Below, piece by piece: positions 1-8,929 of a stretch of DNA of 64,000 bases (position 1 is the first letter of the stretch; the number at the start of each line of letters is the position of its first letter). The translations under genes were made by a program, and so were the position numbers. The notes beneath the pieces are model-generated. The model searched no databases and was not told the DNA's origin. It was given only the letters and a program-made list of their open reading frames with translations. This DNA is from Clostridiales bacterium (GTDB taxonomy: Bacteria > Bacillota > Clostridia > Lachnospirales > Lachnospiraceae), in contig JAJQAA010000014.1 of NCBI GenBank assembly GCA_021204045.1, positions 1 through 64,000 on the forward strand. Reading direction: 5' to 3'.

Positions 1-96
1 AAATTCCTGAAATTGCATTACGAGGTTCATTATACTTCCGATAAGGGGAATTATCAGGAGCCATGGGAGGGGCGTTTATCCCCGGAAACGATATAA
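1..96 (+). CDS. C-terminal end of an unknown protein (partial)
   Basis: The first frame is open from base 1 to a TAA at 94-96 and gives a 31-residue tail ending in PWEGRLSPETI. Composition and codon use look like a genuine protein end, and the gene would begin outside the window. The fragment is too short to assign a family. It could also be a chance open frame. Confidence 0.4.
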   Translation, partial: KFLKLHYEVHYTSDKGNYQEPWEGRLSPETI

Positions 97-238
97 TGAC
101 AGCATATATTTTATATCTCACAGTATTCGATAGATCAAAAAAATATTTAAAAATTCGTATTTTGTTCTTGCGTTTTCTCCTGACTTGGCTTATAATGTTG
201 TCAGGACGGCCACCTGCCCGCTGCTTAGCCGGGAGGTG

Positions 239-1126
239 ATGATGGTACAAAGAAAATCGTTTAAAGATTTACAATTTTGCGATGATTTTATGTTTGTTGC
301 CGTGATGGAGGAGGAAAATCTCTGTCGCCGGGTCTTGGAGCGTATTTTGCAAATTCCGATACGCAAGGTTACTGTACGTACGGAGGCACCGTTTACCTGG
401 AATCCGGAGGTGCACGGTATCCGCATGGATGCCTATGCTTGTGACGGCAGTACCGTGTATGACATTGAGATGCAGACGGGACAGAAAGATGAGTTGCCGA
501 AACGCAGCCGTTATATCCAGTCGATGATGGATACCATGTGCCTGGATCCCGGGCAAAGCTACAAAACGCTCCCCAAAAGCTTTATTATTTTTATCTGCAC
601 GTTTGATCCTTTTGGTGATGGACGTTACTGCTATCGGGTGAGACCGACGTTCGATGAGAGCGGGAAACCATTTGGTGATGATACGTGCCGTATTTTTCTG
701 AACACAAAAGGGGAAAACGAATCGGAAATTTCACCGGATCTGCTTGACTTTCTCCGGTATGTTGACACGGCACAGATTCCGTCGGATTGTAAGGGCGACC
801 CTCTTCTTGCGGATATTGAGACAAGGGTAGCCGCGATAAAGCGGGAACGCGGAAGGGAGAGAAACTACGAGATGATGTTGGATTTCTTGATCGTGGAACG
901 GGAAGAAGCTCGTGCAGAAGGCAGAGCGGAAGGCATGGCGGAAGGTAGAGCGGAAGGCAGAGCGGAAGGCAGAGCAGAAAGCAGAGAATTGATTAAAAAG
1001 CTGCTGGATGATAATCGCCTGGATGATTTGCGCAGATCATTGGAGGATCCGGCATATCAGCAGGAATTGATTACGGAGTATGGTTTGTCTCATGAGGCGG
1101 AGATCGCGGAGCCTGCATCACAGTAA
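239..1126 (+). CDS. Rpn-family PD-(D/E)XK nuclease / putative transposase
   Basis: A 295-residue protein of the recombination-promoting nuclease type (PD-(D/E)XK nuclease family transposase). These proteins cut DNA and are scattered as mobile-like paralogues in Lachnospiraceae. The N-terminal part carries the expected core: Asp at about residue 64 (RMDAYACDG) and a Glu-x-Gln pair at about 77-79 (YDIEMQTGQ). Near residue 225-250 there is a run of AEGR-type tetrapeptides followed by a short charged C-terminal region, the usual arrangement in the family. The frame is open from a TTG at 185, but GGGAGGTG at 231-238 points to the ATG at 239 or 242. It stands alone, with a weak hairpin downstream. 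Confident of the family; the cellular role is unknown. Confidence 0.85.
   Translation: MMVQRKSFKDLQFCDDFMFVAVMEEENLCRRVLERILQIPIRKVTVRTEAPFTWNPEVHGIRMDAYACDGSTVYDIEMQTGQKDELPKRSRYIQSMMDTMCLDPGQSYKTLPKSFIIFICTFDPFGDGRYCYRVRPTFDESGKPFGDDTCRIFLNTKGENESEISPDLLDFLRYVDTAQIPSDCKGDPLLADIETRVAAIKRERGRERNYEMMLDFLIVEREEARAEGRAEGMAEGRAEGRAEGRAESRELIKKLLDDNRLDDLRRSLEDPAYQQELITEYGLSHEAEIAEPASQ
914..985 (+). repeat. 12-bp minisatellite encoding AEGR repeats
   Basis: Six consecutive 12-bp units, consensus GCGGAAGGCAGA, lie in frame inside the Rpn-type nuclease gene and encode AEGR/AEGM/AESR. The count could vary by slippage without a frameshift because the unit is a multiple of three. Such tracts are typical linkers in this nuclease family. 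Confidence 0.85.
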
Positions 1127-1176
1127 GATTCGTTATCGTTGATACTACAGCAGATGTGCCTTCGAGTATTAAAATC

Positions 1177-1205
1177 GCCCGGAATTCATCCGGGCAGGTT
1201 CGTGT
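1177..1205 (+). terminator. Weak hairpin after the nuclease gene
   Basis: GCCCGG (1177-1182) pairs with CCGGGC (1190-1195) around a 7-base loop. The tract that follows is only moderately T-rich, so termination is plausible but not strong. The rest of 1127-1340 shows nothing else I can support. Confidence 0.4.
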
Positions 1206-1340
1206 TTTTCATTTATCATAAGAATTCATAAATATTCACAGAAAATGAAACGTGTAAGCTGATCTGTTTTATTAAGGCTGAAGCTGCGGCGGGTGGCCGT
1301 CATTATTATATTCGCAGTGCTTCCTGGTATTTTTTATTGT

Positions 1341-3047
1341 TTATTCGCCGCTTTGCCGGAAAGCCTGGTATAAATCGAGAGTTCCATAGCCCCACGAGCG
1401 GTCAGGATAGGCATGGGCGGAAGAACGGCTGGCTCCGCGGATTAACATCGCTGCCGCGGCAGTGCCGCTTAATGTAGGGGCATTTCCGTCAACGATGGCC
1501 CAGGAGAACAGATCGGCCATAGCGCCTGCAGTGAGTGCGGCGGAGACGGAGGTGCCGGTGAGGCGGCCGAAACGGAGGTCGGCCTCGGAACCCGTTGAAT
1601 TTTTAAGAGGCAATAGAGGACCCTGTACATTGACACCGGGAGCGGCAATGTCGGGCTTGACCTGGCCAAGGCGCGTGAAGCCGCGGCTGCTGTGGATGTC
1701 AATGCGACCATTTACGTGGTCGTAGCAGGCGGCGGTAACTGTGGTCATGACGTTGCCCGGATCTGTGATTGTCGTATCCGGCTCCGGGCGTAGGAATGTC
1801 GTCTGTTCGGAGAGGAAACCATGCATGGGTAGCCATATATGAAAGGATCCGCCCATTTCCTGCGAGGGATAGACGCGGATGTGCCAGATGCCGGGTGTGG
1901 GCGAAGCAAAGCGCAGAAAGATCAGCTGGGTTCCCGCTCCGGCTTCGTAATTCACATAATTTATGGTAATCCGGGTCGCTTCCAGGCGGAATGGGATCAC
2001 GGCTTCCTGTCCAAGTGCCAGAGAGATGCGCGAGATGACTTCACCGGATGGAGAGACGAAGCCGACGGTAAAGAGTTCCGGCATTGTGGCCCAGAGCTCG
2101 GCGCAGAAGCCGGTTTCATCCTCACCAACCAGAAGTTCAACGTCTTCGTACGGTTGATTGGCGGCAAGAGTGGCAAAATAATGATGTTGCCAGCCAGTTT
2201 CATTGCCTGCCCCGGTGACGATAGCGAGCCCGGGATAGCCATTGTAGGATGAAAGCTGCAGACCGAGCGGAGAGGTACCGTCGTGACTGCCCTGTGCGGT
2301 GCCGACGCCGAGATAGATGACAAGCGGAAGCTGATGCTGATCGGCCAGATGGATCAGATAACGTATGGCTGTCATGATATCATTTTCCTGATAGGCTTCA
2401 GCGCCGCTGCGGATCAGAAAAAAGTCACGCAGATATGGTTTGGCGGGCCGGAGTTTAACGATGCCAAGCAATGTTTCCGGAGCCGCACCGACAAAACTGA
2501 CGGGCGTTTCCAGACGGCTGCCGGCGGCTATGCCGGCCATAAAAGTGCCGTGGCCGTTTGTGTCTTGCGATGGAACGAGACCATATGGATCTTCTGCGCG
2601 CAGTGCTGCGGTGATTGCTTCCTGTGTGAAGGTCGCCTGGTCTGTGGGCAGTGTCTGATCCCAGAGCTCCAGAATGCGGCTTTGGCCGTCTGCGCGGATA
2701 AACAGAGGACTTGTATAATCGATACCGGTGTCGATGATGCCGAGCAGGACGCCGTGTCCGTCAGCATTCAGCACAGGGCGATGCTGGGCAGCCGAAATGC
2801 CGCTTTCTTCCACGGCGGTTGTGTCCAGCAGGCCGTAAAGTTTGGGGATGGCACTGTAGGAATGAGCGGCAATACTCAGATTTATTATCTGTTCCAGGGG
2901 TACATGAATAATCGCGAAATCGTTGTTGATGAAGTCGATGCAGCGGTCGCCGGTGGACTCGCGGAGATTTTCGATGGAGCGGCGGGAGTAACGCAGGATA
3001 AAATCGGCAGAGTTTTCTGAACTGGTATCAAAATCACAGGAGGCCAT
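1341..3047 (-). CDS. S8 family (subtilisin-like) serine peptidase, apparently cytosolic
   Basis: A 568-residue subtilase with an intact catalytic triad: Asp106 in GIIDTGID, His166 in NGHGTFMAG and Ser500 in TGTSVSAALTAG. There is no signal peptide or membrane segment. The roughly 100-residue N-terminal segment before the catalytic domain could be a prodomain. Between His and Ser there is a long insertion of about 330 residues, as in clostridial Csp-type and related spore-former subtilases. Those process spore or germination proteins, but this family also has many uncharacterised cytosolic members. The ATG at 3047 has only a weak purine-rich ribosome site. It is transcribed alone, away from lspA. 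Family certain; a germination role is inference only. Confidence 0.88.
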   Translation of the reverse strand: MASCDFDTSSENSADFILRYSRRSIENLRESTGDRCIDFINNDFAIIHVPLEQIINLSIAAHSYSAIPKLYGLLDTTAVEESGISAAQHRPVLNADGHGVLLGIIDTGIDYTSPLFIRADGQSRILELWDQTLPTDQATFTQEAITAALRAEDPYGLVPSQDTNGHGTFMAGIAAGSRLETPVSFVGAAPETLLGIVKLRPAKPYLRDFFLIRSGAEAYQENDIMTAIRYLIHLADQHQLPLVIYLGVGTAQGSHDGTSPLGLQLSSYNGYPGLAIVTGAGNETGWQHHYFATLAANQPYEDVELLVGEDETGFCAELWATMPELFTVGFVSPSGEVISRISLALGQEAVIPFRLEATRITINYVNYEAGAGTQLIFLRFASPTPGIWHIRVYPSQEMGGSFHIWLPMHGFLSEQTTFLRPEPDTTITDPGNVMTTVTAACYDHVNGRIDIHSSRGFTRLGQVKPDIAAPGVNVQGPLLPLKNSTGSEADLRFGRLTGTSVSAALTAGAMADLFSWAIVDGNAPTLSGTAAAAMLIRGASRSSAHAYPDRSWGYGTLDLYQAFRQSGE

Positions 3048-3109
3048 GAAAGAAAACCATATCTTTTTGATAATACTATATGCGATATGGGCTGCGAAGG
3101 GGATATTAT

Positions 3110-3138
3110 TTGACTGTTGGGGAAAAATATCCTATGAT
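3110..3138 (+). promoter_or_regulatory. Sigma-A-type promoter upstream of the LspA-like gene
   Basis: TTGACT at 3110-3115 and TATGAT at 3133-3138 are separated by exactly 17 bases. The start point would be near 3145, leaving an untranslated leader of about 88 bases before the ATG at 3233. Confidence 0.7.
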
Positions 3139-3232
3139 AGAGCCATGGAACACTTATTATGCTTTTTTAATAATCGGGACGGAAAGCAATGATCAATACC
3201 AATACCACGATTTTATATAAGGAGATTGCACG

Positions 3233-3796
3233 ATGCTTTATACAATATTAACTGTGCTGGCAGCGGGGCTTGACCAGCTTTGTAAGACCTGGGTGGAGGA
3301 ACAGCGGCAGGAGACGTTTCCGCGCGCGATGGAAAGAACAAAAGGAAAGATAACATTATATCGCAACCATAACAGCGGCTTCCCGTTTGGCTTTATGAAA
3401 GAGTATGGCCAAGCAGTGCGCATGGTGCCGCTGATGACGGTTTCAATGCTTACCGGGATTTTCCTTTTTCTGTCTGGGAAGAAGGGCTGGCGGCTGCACA
3501 AGACGGCTTTGGCGCTTTTGCTGGGCGGCGCGGCCAGCAATCTTTATGACCGCTGGGTGCGCCGCTATGTAGTGGATTATTTCAGCATTCAGGCCGGTTT
3601 TTTGAAAAAAGTAGTGTTTAATCTGGGGGATATGTTTGTATTTCTGGGTTCTGCGCTGTTTATGATTGCGGAGTTTGTGGATGATAGGTCAGCTCATGAT
3701 TCCGCCGATGATTCCGCCCGCCGCGCAGCAGGCGAGCACAGCGGTGGTCTGCTCCATGCTTGTCGCTCCGGCCGTGCCGCGACGCAGCAGCCATGA
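3233..3796 (+). CDS. LspA-like signal peptidase II (prolipoprotein peptidase)
   Basis: Aspartic membrane peptidase of the LspA type, which would remove signal peptides from lipoproteins after lipidation. Four hydrophobic segments are visible. The catalytic dyad is present: Asp115 in RYVVDYF and Asp133 in FNLGD, together with the GGAASNLYDR block at 98-107 and Asn47. The usual NxGAAF block reads NSGFPFGF, so this is a divergent member and may be a paralogue rather than the housekeeping enzyme. The ATG at 3233 follows AAGGAG. The protein is 187 residues against roughly 150-170 for the family. From residue 153 on it is polar, low in complexity and lies antisense to the convergent gene at 3689-4054, so the tail is probably the result of a lost stop codon. 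Confidence 0.82.
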   Translation: MLYTILTVLAAGLDQLCKTWVEEQRQETFPRAMERTKGKITLYRNHNSGFPFGFMKEYGQAVRMVPLMTVSMLTGIFLFLSGKKGWRLHKTALALLLGGAASNLYDRWVRRYVVDYFSIQAGFLKKVVFNLGDMFVFLGSALFMIAEFVDDRSAHDSADDSARRAAGEHSGGLLHACRSGRAATQQP

Positions 3797-4054
3797 GACA
3801 GCTGCTAGTACGGCGAAGTACAGCAGCCCGGAGAGCAGGCCCCAGAAGAAGCGCCGCGAAATCAGCGCCTTTCCGGCCAGCAGGCCGCCCGTAAGGCAGG
3901 CCAGCAGATAGATCACATAGACGGCGGTATTGACCTGCGTTTCTTTCAGCTTCAGCCGGTACAGGATGAGGGAGAGCACCAGAAGCAGGATGCCGGAGAC
4001 AAGGTAGGAGACAAGTAAGGACCGCAGGAGAGCCTTGGGTTTGGATGGATTCAT
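3689..4054 (-). CDS. Small membrane protein, TIGR04086/YrzE-like
   Basis: A 121-residue protein with four hydrophobic helices (around residues 14-34, 44-64, 70-88 and 98-120) and glycine-rich ends. This matches the clostridial TIGR04086 family of membrane proteins with no known function. The frame is open from an ATG at 4078, but AAAGGGG sits at a proper distance before the ATG at 4054 (MNPSKPKALLR), so I chose that start. Its last 36 codons overlap the LspA-like gene in the opposite orientation. It diverges from the rpsL promoter. Confidence 0.75.
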   Translation of the reverse strand: MNPSKPKALLRSLLVSYLVSGILLLVLSLILYRLKLKETQVNTAVYVIYLLACLTGGLLAGKALISRRFFWGLLSGLLYFAVLAAVSWLLRRGTAGATSMEQTTAVLACCAAGGIIGGIMS

Positions 4055-4129
4055 GGGTGTTACGCCCCTTTCAGGCATGGGTTTGTTCCATATTTATGCG
4101 GCACGGCGGCGAAAAATGAAAAAATCACC

Positions 4130-4158
4130 TTGACAGCATTTCCCAATACCGATATAAT
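4130..4158 (+). promoter_or_regulatory. Consensus promoter of the str operon
   Basis: TTGACA at 4130-4135 and TATAAT at 4153-4158 with a 17-base spacer, a perfect sigma-A consensus. The start point near 4165 leaves about 89 untranslated bases before rpsL. Confidence 0.93.
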
Positions 4159-4253
4159 GATATGGCGTGCGAAATTTGATACGTCATATTTTTGTGCGCA
4201 AAAAGTGAATGATTCACAGCAACCAACAGACAATATCACAGGAGGTGAACAGA

Positions 4254-4676
4254 ATGCCAACATTCAACCAGTTAGTCAGAAAGGGCAGACAGACCGCTGT
4301 CAAGAAGTCCACCGCACCGGCCCTGCAGAGGGGTTATAACTCTCTCCGCAAGCGCGCGACGGAAACTTCCTCCCCGCAGAAGCGAGGCGTCTGCACCGCA
4401 GTCAAGACAGCCACCCCGAAGAAGCCGAACTCTGCTCTGCGTAAGATCGCCAGGGTACGTCTTTCCAACGGCATCGAGGTGACCAGCTACATCCCGGGCG
4501 AGGGCCACAACCTGCAGGAGCACAGCGTTGTGCTGATTCGCGGCGGCCGTGTCAAGGACCTTCCGGGTACCAGATACCACATCATTCGCGGTACGCTGGA
4601 TACCGCCGGCGTGGCAAACCGCAGACAGGCGCGTTCCAAGTATGGCGCCAAGAGGCCGAAAGCTGCGAAGAAGTAA
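4254..4676 (+). CDS. rpsL: 30S ribosomal protein S12
   Basis: S12 sits at the decoding centre of the 30S subunit and governs accuracy. The 140-residue protein begins [12 protein letters not shown] and carries the conserved blocks [19 protein letters not shown] and GGRVKDLPG. The lysines that mutate in streptomycin resistance are in the wild-type state. The start at 4254 follows AGGAGGTGAACAGA; an upstream in-frame ATG at 4209 is not preceded by a ribosome site and would add residues absent from the family. First gene of the str operon, under a perfect promoter. Confidence 0.98.
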   Translation: MPTFNQLVRKGRQTAVKKSTAPALQRGYNSLRKRATETSSPQKRGVCTAVKTATPKKPNSALRKIARVRLSNGIEVTSYIPGEGHNLQEHSVVLIRGGRVKDLPGTRYHIIRGTLDTAGVANRRQARSKYGAKRPKAAKK

Positions 4677-4857
4677 GACGGCAGTCAGCCTGATTTTGTA
4701 CCACAAACGCAAGTAAAATTAGCTGCTTATGCAGTGGTTTCGTAAGGTGATATTGACCTGTGGGTTGCAGGGAAGATATAGGAACCGCACGAACACATTT
4801 TATGGAAACATGTGAGTACCGATGATCTGATTTTTATAATTAAGGAGGGAAGTTAAC
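4677..4857 (+). promoter_or_regulatory. 181-base rpsL-rpsG spacer, candidate S7 leader
   Basis: Long for a spacer inside a ribosomal operon. It contains several small inverted repeats, for example CTGC-TTAT-GCAG near 4728-4739 and CACAT/ATGTG between about 4795 and 4815, and ends with AAGGAGGGAAG before rpsG. In other bacteria S7 represses the str mRNA at the rpsL-rpsG junction; a similar role here is inference. No promoter or terminator was evident. Confidence 0.35.
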
Positions 4858-5328
4858 GTGCCACGTAAAGGACATATTCAGAAAAGAGACGTATTGGCCG
4901 ATCCTTTATACAACAATAAGATCGTGACCAAGCTGATCAACAACATCATGCTTGACGGCAAGAGAGGCGTTGCCCAGAAGATCGTTTACGGCGCTTTCGC
5001 CCGTGTCGAGGAGAAGACCGGCAAGCCGGCCGTTGAGGTTTTTGAAGAAGCGATGAACAACATTATGCCGGTTCTGGAAGTAAAGGCAAAACGTATCGGT
5101 GGCGCTACCTATCAGGTGCCGATCGAGGTGAGACCGGAGAGACGGCAGACCCTGGCGCTGCGCTGGCTGACGATGTTTTCCCGCAAGAGAGGCGAGAAAA
5201 CTCAGATCGAGCGGCTGGCCAATGAGATTATGGATGCCGCCAACAACACCGGCGCTTCCGTAAAGCGTAAGGAAGATATGCATAAGATGGCAGAAGCGAA
5301 CAAGGCCTTCTCCCATTTTAGATTCTGA
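4858..5328 (+). CDS. rpsG: 30S ribosomal protein S7
   Basis: Primary 16S rRNA-binding protein that organises the 3' domain of the 30S head. The length of 156 residues is standard, and the conserved blocks [28 protein letters not shown] and [15 protein letters not shown] are all present. It starts with GTG at 4858 behind AAGGAGGGAAGTTAAC. It follows rpsL across an unusually long 181-base spacer and is 16 bases from fusA. Confidence 0.98.
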   Translation: MPRKGHIQKRDVLADPLYNNKIVTKLINNIMLDGKRGVAQKIVYGAFARVEEKTGKPAVEVFEEAMNNIMPVLEVKAKRIGGATYQVPIEVRPERRQTLALRWLTMFSRKRGEKTQIERLANEIMDAANNTGASVKRKEDMHKMAEANKAFSHFRF

Positions 5329-5344
5329 TTAGGAGGAAATAGCT

Positions 5345-7465
5345 TTGGCTGGTAGAGAATATCCGTTAGAGAGGACCAGAAATATCGGAATTATGGCCCA
5401 CATCGATGCCGGAAAGACGACATTGACCGAGCGTATCCTTTATTATACTGGTGTAAACTACAAGATCGGTGATACTCATGAGGGCACCGCGACCATGGAC
5501 TGGATGGCGCAGGAGCAGGAGAGAGGTATCACGATCACTTCAGCAGCTACTACCTGCCATTGGACCATCCATGGCGAGGACAACAGGCCGATCAAGGGCG
5601 AGCCGGAGTACCGTATCAATATTATCGATACCCCCGGACACGTGGATTTCACGGTGGAGGTGGAGCGTTCCCTCCGCGTGCTGGACGGCGCTGTGGGCGT
5701 ATTCTGCGCGAAGGGCGGTGTGGAACCGCAGTCTGAGAATGTGTGGCGTCAGGCGGATACGTACAATGTGCCGCGTATGGCGTTCATCAACAAGATGGAT
5801 ATCCTGGGCGCGGATTTTTACGGCGCGGTAGAGCAGATCCGTACCAGACTGGGAAAGAATGCGATTTGCATTCAGCTCCCGATCGGAAAAGAGGATGAGT
5901 TTGTCGGCATCATTGATCTGTTTGAGATGCAGGCTTATATCTATCATGATGAGAAGGGTGACAATGTCACCGTAGAGCCGATTCCGGATGATATGAAGGA
6001 TGACGCGGAACTGTATCACACTGAGATGGTCGAGAAGATCTGCGAGCTGGATGACGACCTGATGATGCAGTACCTGGAGGGCGAGGAGCCGTCCATCGCG
6101 GATATGAAGAAGGTTCTGCGCAAGGCGACCTGCGAGTGCACGGCAGTCCCGGTTACCTGCGGCAGTGCGTACCGCAACAAGGGCGTGCAGCGCATGCTCA
6201 ACGCAGTCATCGAGTTCATGCCGGCCCCGACCGATATTCCGTCGATCAAGGGTACGGATCTGGATGGCAATGAGGTAGAGCGCCATTCTTCGGATGACGA
6301 GCCGTTTGCTGCACTGGCGTTTAAGATCATGACCGACCCGTTTGTGGGCCGTCTGGCTTACTTCCGTGTTTACTCCGGTACGCTGAACGCGGGTTCTTAT
6401 GTGCTGAACGCGACGAAGGGGAAAAAGGAGCGCGTCGGCCGTGTGTTGCAGATGCACGCGAACAAGCGCCAAGAGCTGGAAAAGGTTTATTCCGGTGATA
6501 TCGCCGCGGCTGTGGGCTTCAAGTTCACCAGCACCGGTGATACGATCTGTGACGAGCAGCATCCGGTGATTCTGGAGTCCATGGAGTTCCCGGAGCCGGT
6601 TATCGATATCGCGATCGAGCCGAAGACAAAAGCCGGTCAGGGCAAGATGAGCGAGGCGCTGGCGAAGCTGGCCGAGGAGGATCCGACCTTCCGCGCATCG
6701 ACCAACAAGGAAACCGGTCAGACCATTATCTCCGGTATGGGCGAGCTGCATCTGGAAATCATTGTAGACCGTCTGCTGCGTGAGTTCAATGTGGAAGCCA
6801 ATGTCGGCGCACCGCAGGTTGCTTACAAGGAGACCTTTACCAAATCGGTCGAGGTGGACAGCAAGTATGCGAAGCAGTCCGGCGGACGTGGTCAGTATGG
6901 CCACTGCAAGGTGAAGTTTGAGCCGATGGATCCGAACGGCGAGGAGACCTTCAAGTTTGAGTCTACCGTTGTCGGCGGCGCGATCCCGAAGGAGTATATC
7001 CCGGCGGTCGGCGAGGGCATCGAGGAGGCCACGAAGTGTGGCGTACTCGCGGGCTTCCCGGTACTGGGCGTTCATGCAAATGTTTACGATGGTTCCTACC
7101 ACGAGGTCGACTCCTCTGAGATGGCCTTCCACATCGCCGGGTCGATGGCGTTCAAGGAAGCCATGCAGAAGGCAGGCCCGATCCTGCTTGAGCCGATCAT
7201 GAAGGTAGAGGTCACGATGCCGGAAGAGTATATGGGCGACGTGATCGGTGATATCAATGCGCGCCGTGGCCGTATCGAGGGCATGGACGACGTGGGTGGC
7301 GGCAAGATGGTAAAAGGCTATGTGCCGCTGTCAGAAATGTTCGGTTATTCCACAGATCTGCGTTCCCGCACGCAGGGCCGCGGCAACTACTCGATGTTCT
7401 TCGAGAAGTATGAGCCGGTACCGAAATCGGTGCAGGAGAAGATCATATCCGAGCACAAAAGTTGA
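5345..7465 (+). CDS. fusA: Elongation factor G
   Basis: Ribosomal translocase GTPase of 706 residues, full length. G1 is AHIDAGKTT at residues 18-26, and the RGITITSA switch I, DTPGHVD and NKMD boxes are visible, followed by domains II-V ending in the typical YEPVP tail. The start is TTG at 5345, placed by AGGAGGAAATAGC. It is the third gene of the str operon; no terminator lies between it and tuf, but tuf has its own promoter. Confidence 0.98.
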   Translation: MAGREYPLERTRNIGIMAHIDAGKTTLTERILYYTGVNYKIGDTHEGTATMDWMAQEQERGITITSAATTCHWTIHGEDNRPIKGEPEYRINIIDTPGHVDFTVEVERSLRVLDGAVGVFCAKGGVEPQSENVWRQADTYNVPRMAFINKMDILGADFYGAVEQIRTRLGKNAICIQLPIGKEDEFVGIIDLFEMQAYIYHDEKGDNVTVEPIPDDMKDDAELYHTEMVEKICELDDDLMMQYLEGEEPSIADMKKVLRKATCECTAVPVTCGSAYRNKGVQRMLNAVIEFMPAPTDIPSIKGTDLDGNEVERHSSDDEPFAALAFKIMTDPFVGRLAYFRVYSGTLNAGSYVLNATKGKKERVGRVLQMHANKRQELEKVYSGDIAAAVGFKFTSTGDTICDEQHPVILESMEFPEPVIDIAIEPKTKAGQGKMSEALAKLAEEDPTFRASTNKETGQTIISGMGELHLEIIVDRLLREFNVEANVGAPQVAYKETFTKSVEVDSKYAKQSGGRGQYGHCKVKFEPMDPNGEETFKFESTVVGGAIPKEYIPAVGEGIEEATKCGVLAGFPVLGVHANVYDGSYHEVDSSEMAFHIAGSMAFKEAMQKAGPILLEPIMKVEVTMPEEYMGDVIGDINARRGRIEGMDDVGGGKMVKGYVPLSEMFGYSTDLRSRTQGRGNYSMFFEKYEPVPKSVQEKIISEHKS

Positions 7466-7473
7466 GTAAAGGC

Positions 7474-7502
7474 TTGAAAATATTGCTAAAATAGCATATA
7501 AT
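7474..7502 (+). promoter_or_regulatory. Promoter of tuf
   Basis: TTGAAA at 7474-7479 and TATAAT at 7497-7502 with a 17-base spacer lie in the fusA-tuf gap, so tuf can be transcribed independently of the str promoter. Confidence 0.85.
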
Positions 7503-7564
7503 GAAAAACAGCCTAGCATAAAATTTATAAGGCCGATTAGGCCAATTAAGGAGGACGTTTTAAA

Positions 7565-8758
7565 ATGGCAAAAGCAAAGTTTGAAAGAACCAAACCGCAT
7601 TGTAACATTGGTACCATCGGCCACGTTGACCATGGTAAAACCACTCTGACCGCTGCGATCACCAAGACTCTTCACGAGAGAAACGGCACCGGCGAGTTCG
7701 TTGCGTTCGAGAACATTGATAAAGCCCCCGAGGAGAGAGAGCGTGGTATTACGATCTCTACCGCTCACGTTGAGTATGAGACCGCTAAGAGACATTATGC
7801 TCATGTGGACTGCCCAGGGCATGCTGACTACGTTAAGAACATGATCACCGGCGCTGCGCAGATGGACGGCGCGATCCTGGTGGTTGCTGCTACCGATGGT
7901 GTTATGGCTCAGACGAGAGAGCACATCCTGCTGGCTCGTCAGGTAGGCGTTCCCTATATCGTTGTTTTCATGAACAAGTGCGACATGGTCGACGATGAGG
8001 AGCTGCTTGAGCTGGTTGATATGGAGATCCGTGAACTGCTGAATGAGTATGAGTTCCCGGGCGATGACACCCCGATTATCCAGGGTTCCGCGCTGAAGGC
8101 TCTTGAGGACTGCAGCGGCGAGTGGGGCGACAAGATCATGGAGCTGATGGATGCGGTTGACGAGTGGGTTCCGGATCCGGTTCGTGATACGGATAAGCCG
8201 TTCCTGATGCCGGTTGAGGATGTCTTCACGATTACTGGTCGTGGTACTGTTGCTACCGGCCGTGTTGAGCGTGGTACGCTTCATCTGAACGACGAGGTTG
8301 AGATCGTTGGTATCCATGAGGAGACCAGAAAGACGGTTGTTACCGGTATCGAGATGTTCCGTAAGCTGCTGGATGAGGCGGTTGCGGGCGACAACATCGG
8401 CGCTCTGCTGCGTGGTGTTCAGAGAACCGAGATCGAGCGTGGACAGGTTATCGTAAAGCCGGGTTCCGTAAACTGCCATAAGAAGTTTACCGGCCAGGTT
8501 TATGTTCTGACCAAGGATGAGGGTGGCCGTCATACGCCGTTCTTCAACAACTATCGTCCGCAGTTCTATTTCCGTACAACGGATGTTACCGGTGTCTGCA
8601 ATCTTCCGGAGGGCGTGGAGATGTGCATGCCGGGCGACAACGTTGAGATCACCGTGGAGCTGATCCATCTGGTAGCTATGGAGCAGGGTCTTCGTTTCGC
8701 TATCCGTGAGGGTGGCCGTACCGTTGGTTCGGGCAGAGTTGTAAGCATCATCGAGTAA
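7565..8758 (+). CDS. tuf: Elongation factor Tu
   Basis: GTPase that delivers aminoacyl-tRNA to the ribosome; 397 residues, full length. GHVDHGKTT is at 19-27, DCPGHAD at about 81-87 and NKCD at about 136-139, followed by beta-barrel domains II and III. It starts at ATG 7565 behind AAGGAGGACGTTTTAAA, has its own promoter and is closed by a strong terminator at 8819, which separates it from the glycan locus. Confidence 0.99.
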   Translation: MAKAKFERTKPHCNIGTIGHVDHGKTTLTAAITKTLHERNGTGEFVAFENIDKAPEERERGITISTAHVEYETAKRHYAHVDCPGHADYVKNMITGAAQMDGAILVVAATDGVMAQTREHILLARQVGVPYIVVFMNKCDMVDDEELLELVDMEIRELLNEYEFPGDDTPIIQGSALKALEDCSGEWGDKIMELMDAVDEWVPDPVRDTDKPFLMPVEDVFTITGRGTVATGRVERGTLHLNDEVEIVGIHEETRKTVVTGIEMFRKLLDEAVAGDNIGALLRGVQRTEIERGQVIVKPGSVNCHKKFTGQVYVLTKDEGGRHTPFFNNYRPQFYFRTTDVTGVCNLPEGVEMCMPGDNVEITVELIHLVAMEQGLRFAIREGGRTVGSGRVVSIIE

Positions 8759-8818
8759 TCAATAATAAGCGATTTGACGTTCCAGTTGTTAAGCGGGCGT
8801 GAATATGTGAAATCAGAG

Positions 8819-8853
8819 GCCGCAATCCCTTCGCTGAGGGAATTGCGGCTTTT
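8819..8853 (+). terminator. Rho-independent terminator of tuf
   Basis: GCCGCAAT-CCCT pairs with AGGG-A-ATTGCGGC around a short loop, followed by TTTTAT. It ends the translation-factor operon about 75 bases before the glycan locus is transcribed. Confidence 0.88.
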
Positions 8854-8862
8854 ATACTTCCC

Positions 8863-8891
8863 TTGCATTTCCCCCGCAGATCAAGTATAAT
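8863..8891 (+). promoter_or_regulatory. Promoter of the glycan locus
   Basis: TTGCAT at 8863-8868 and TATAAT at 8886-8891 are 17 bases apart, directly after the tuf terminator. I see no other clear promoter until the end of the locus, so most of it may form one transcript, although internal promoters cannot be excluded. Confidence 0.75.
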
Positions 8892-8929
8892 GGGAAAAGC
8901 AAATTCTTACGGTTTTGGAAGGGTTTTTC

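Noticed and set aside
5540-7132. 530-residue frame on the minus strand
   Set aside because: Antisense to fusA. It is a shadow of strong codon bias; the product resembles no protein and there is no ribosome site.
7331-8668. 445-residue frame on the minus strand
   Set aside because: Antisense to tuf and the end of fusA; codon-bias artefact.
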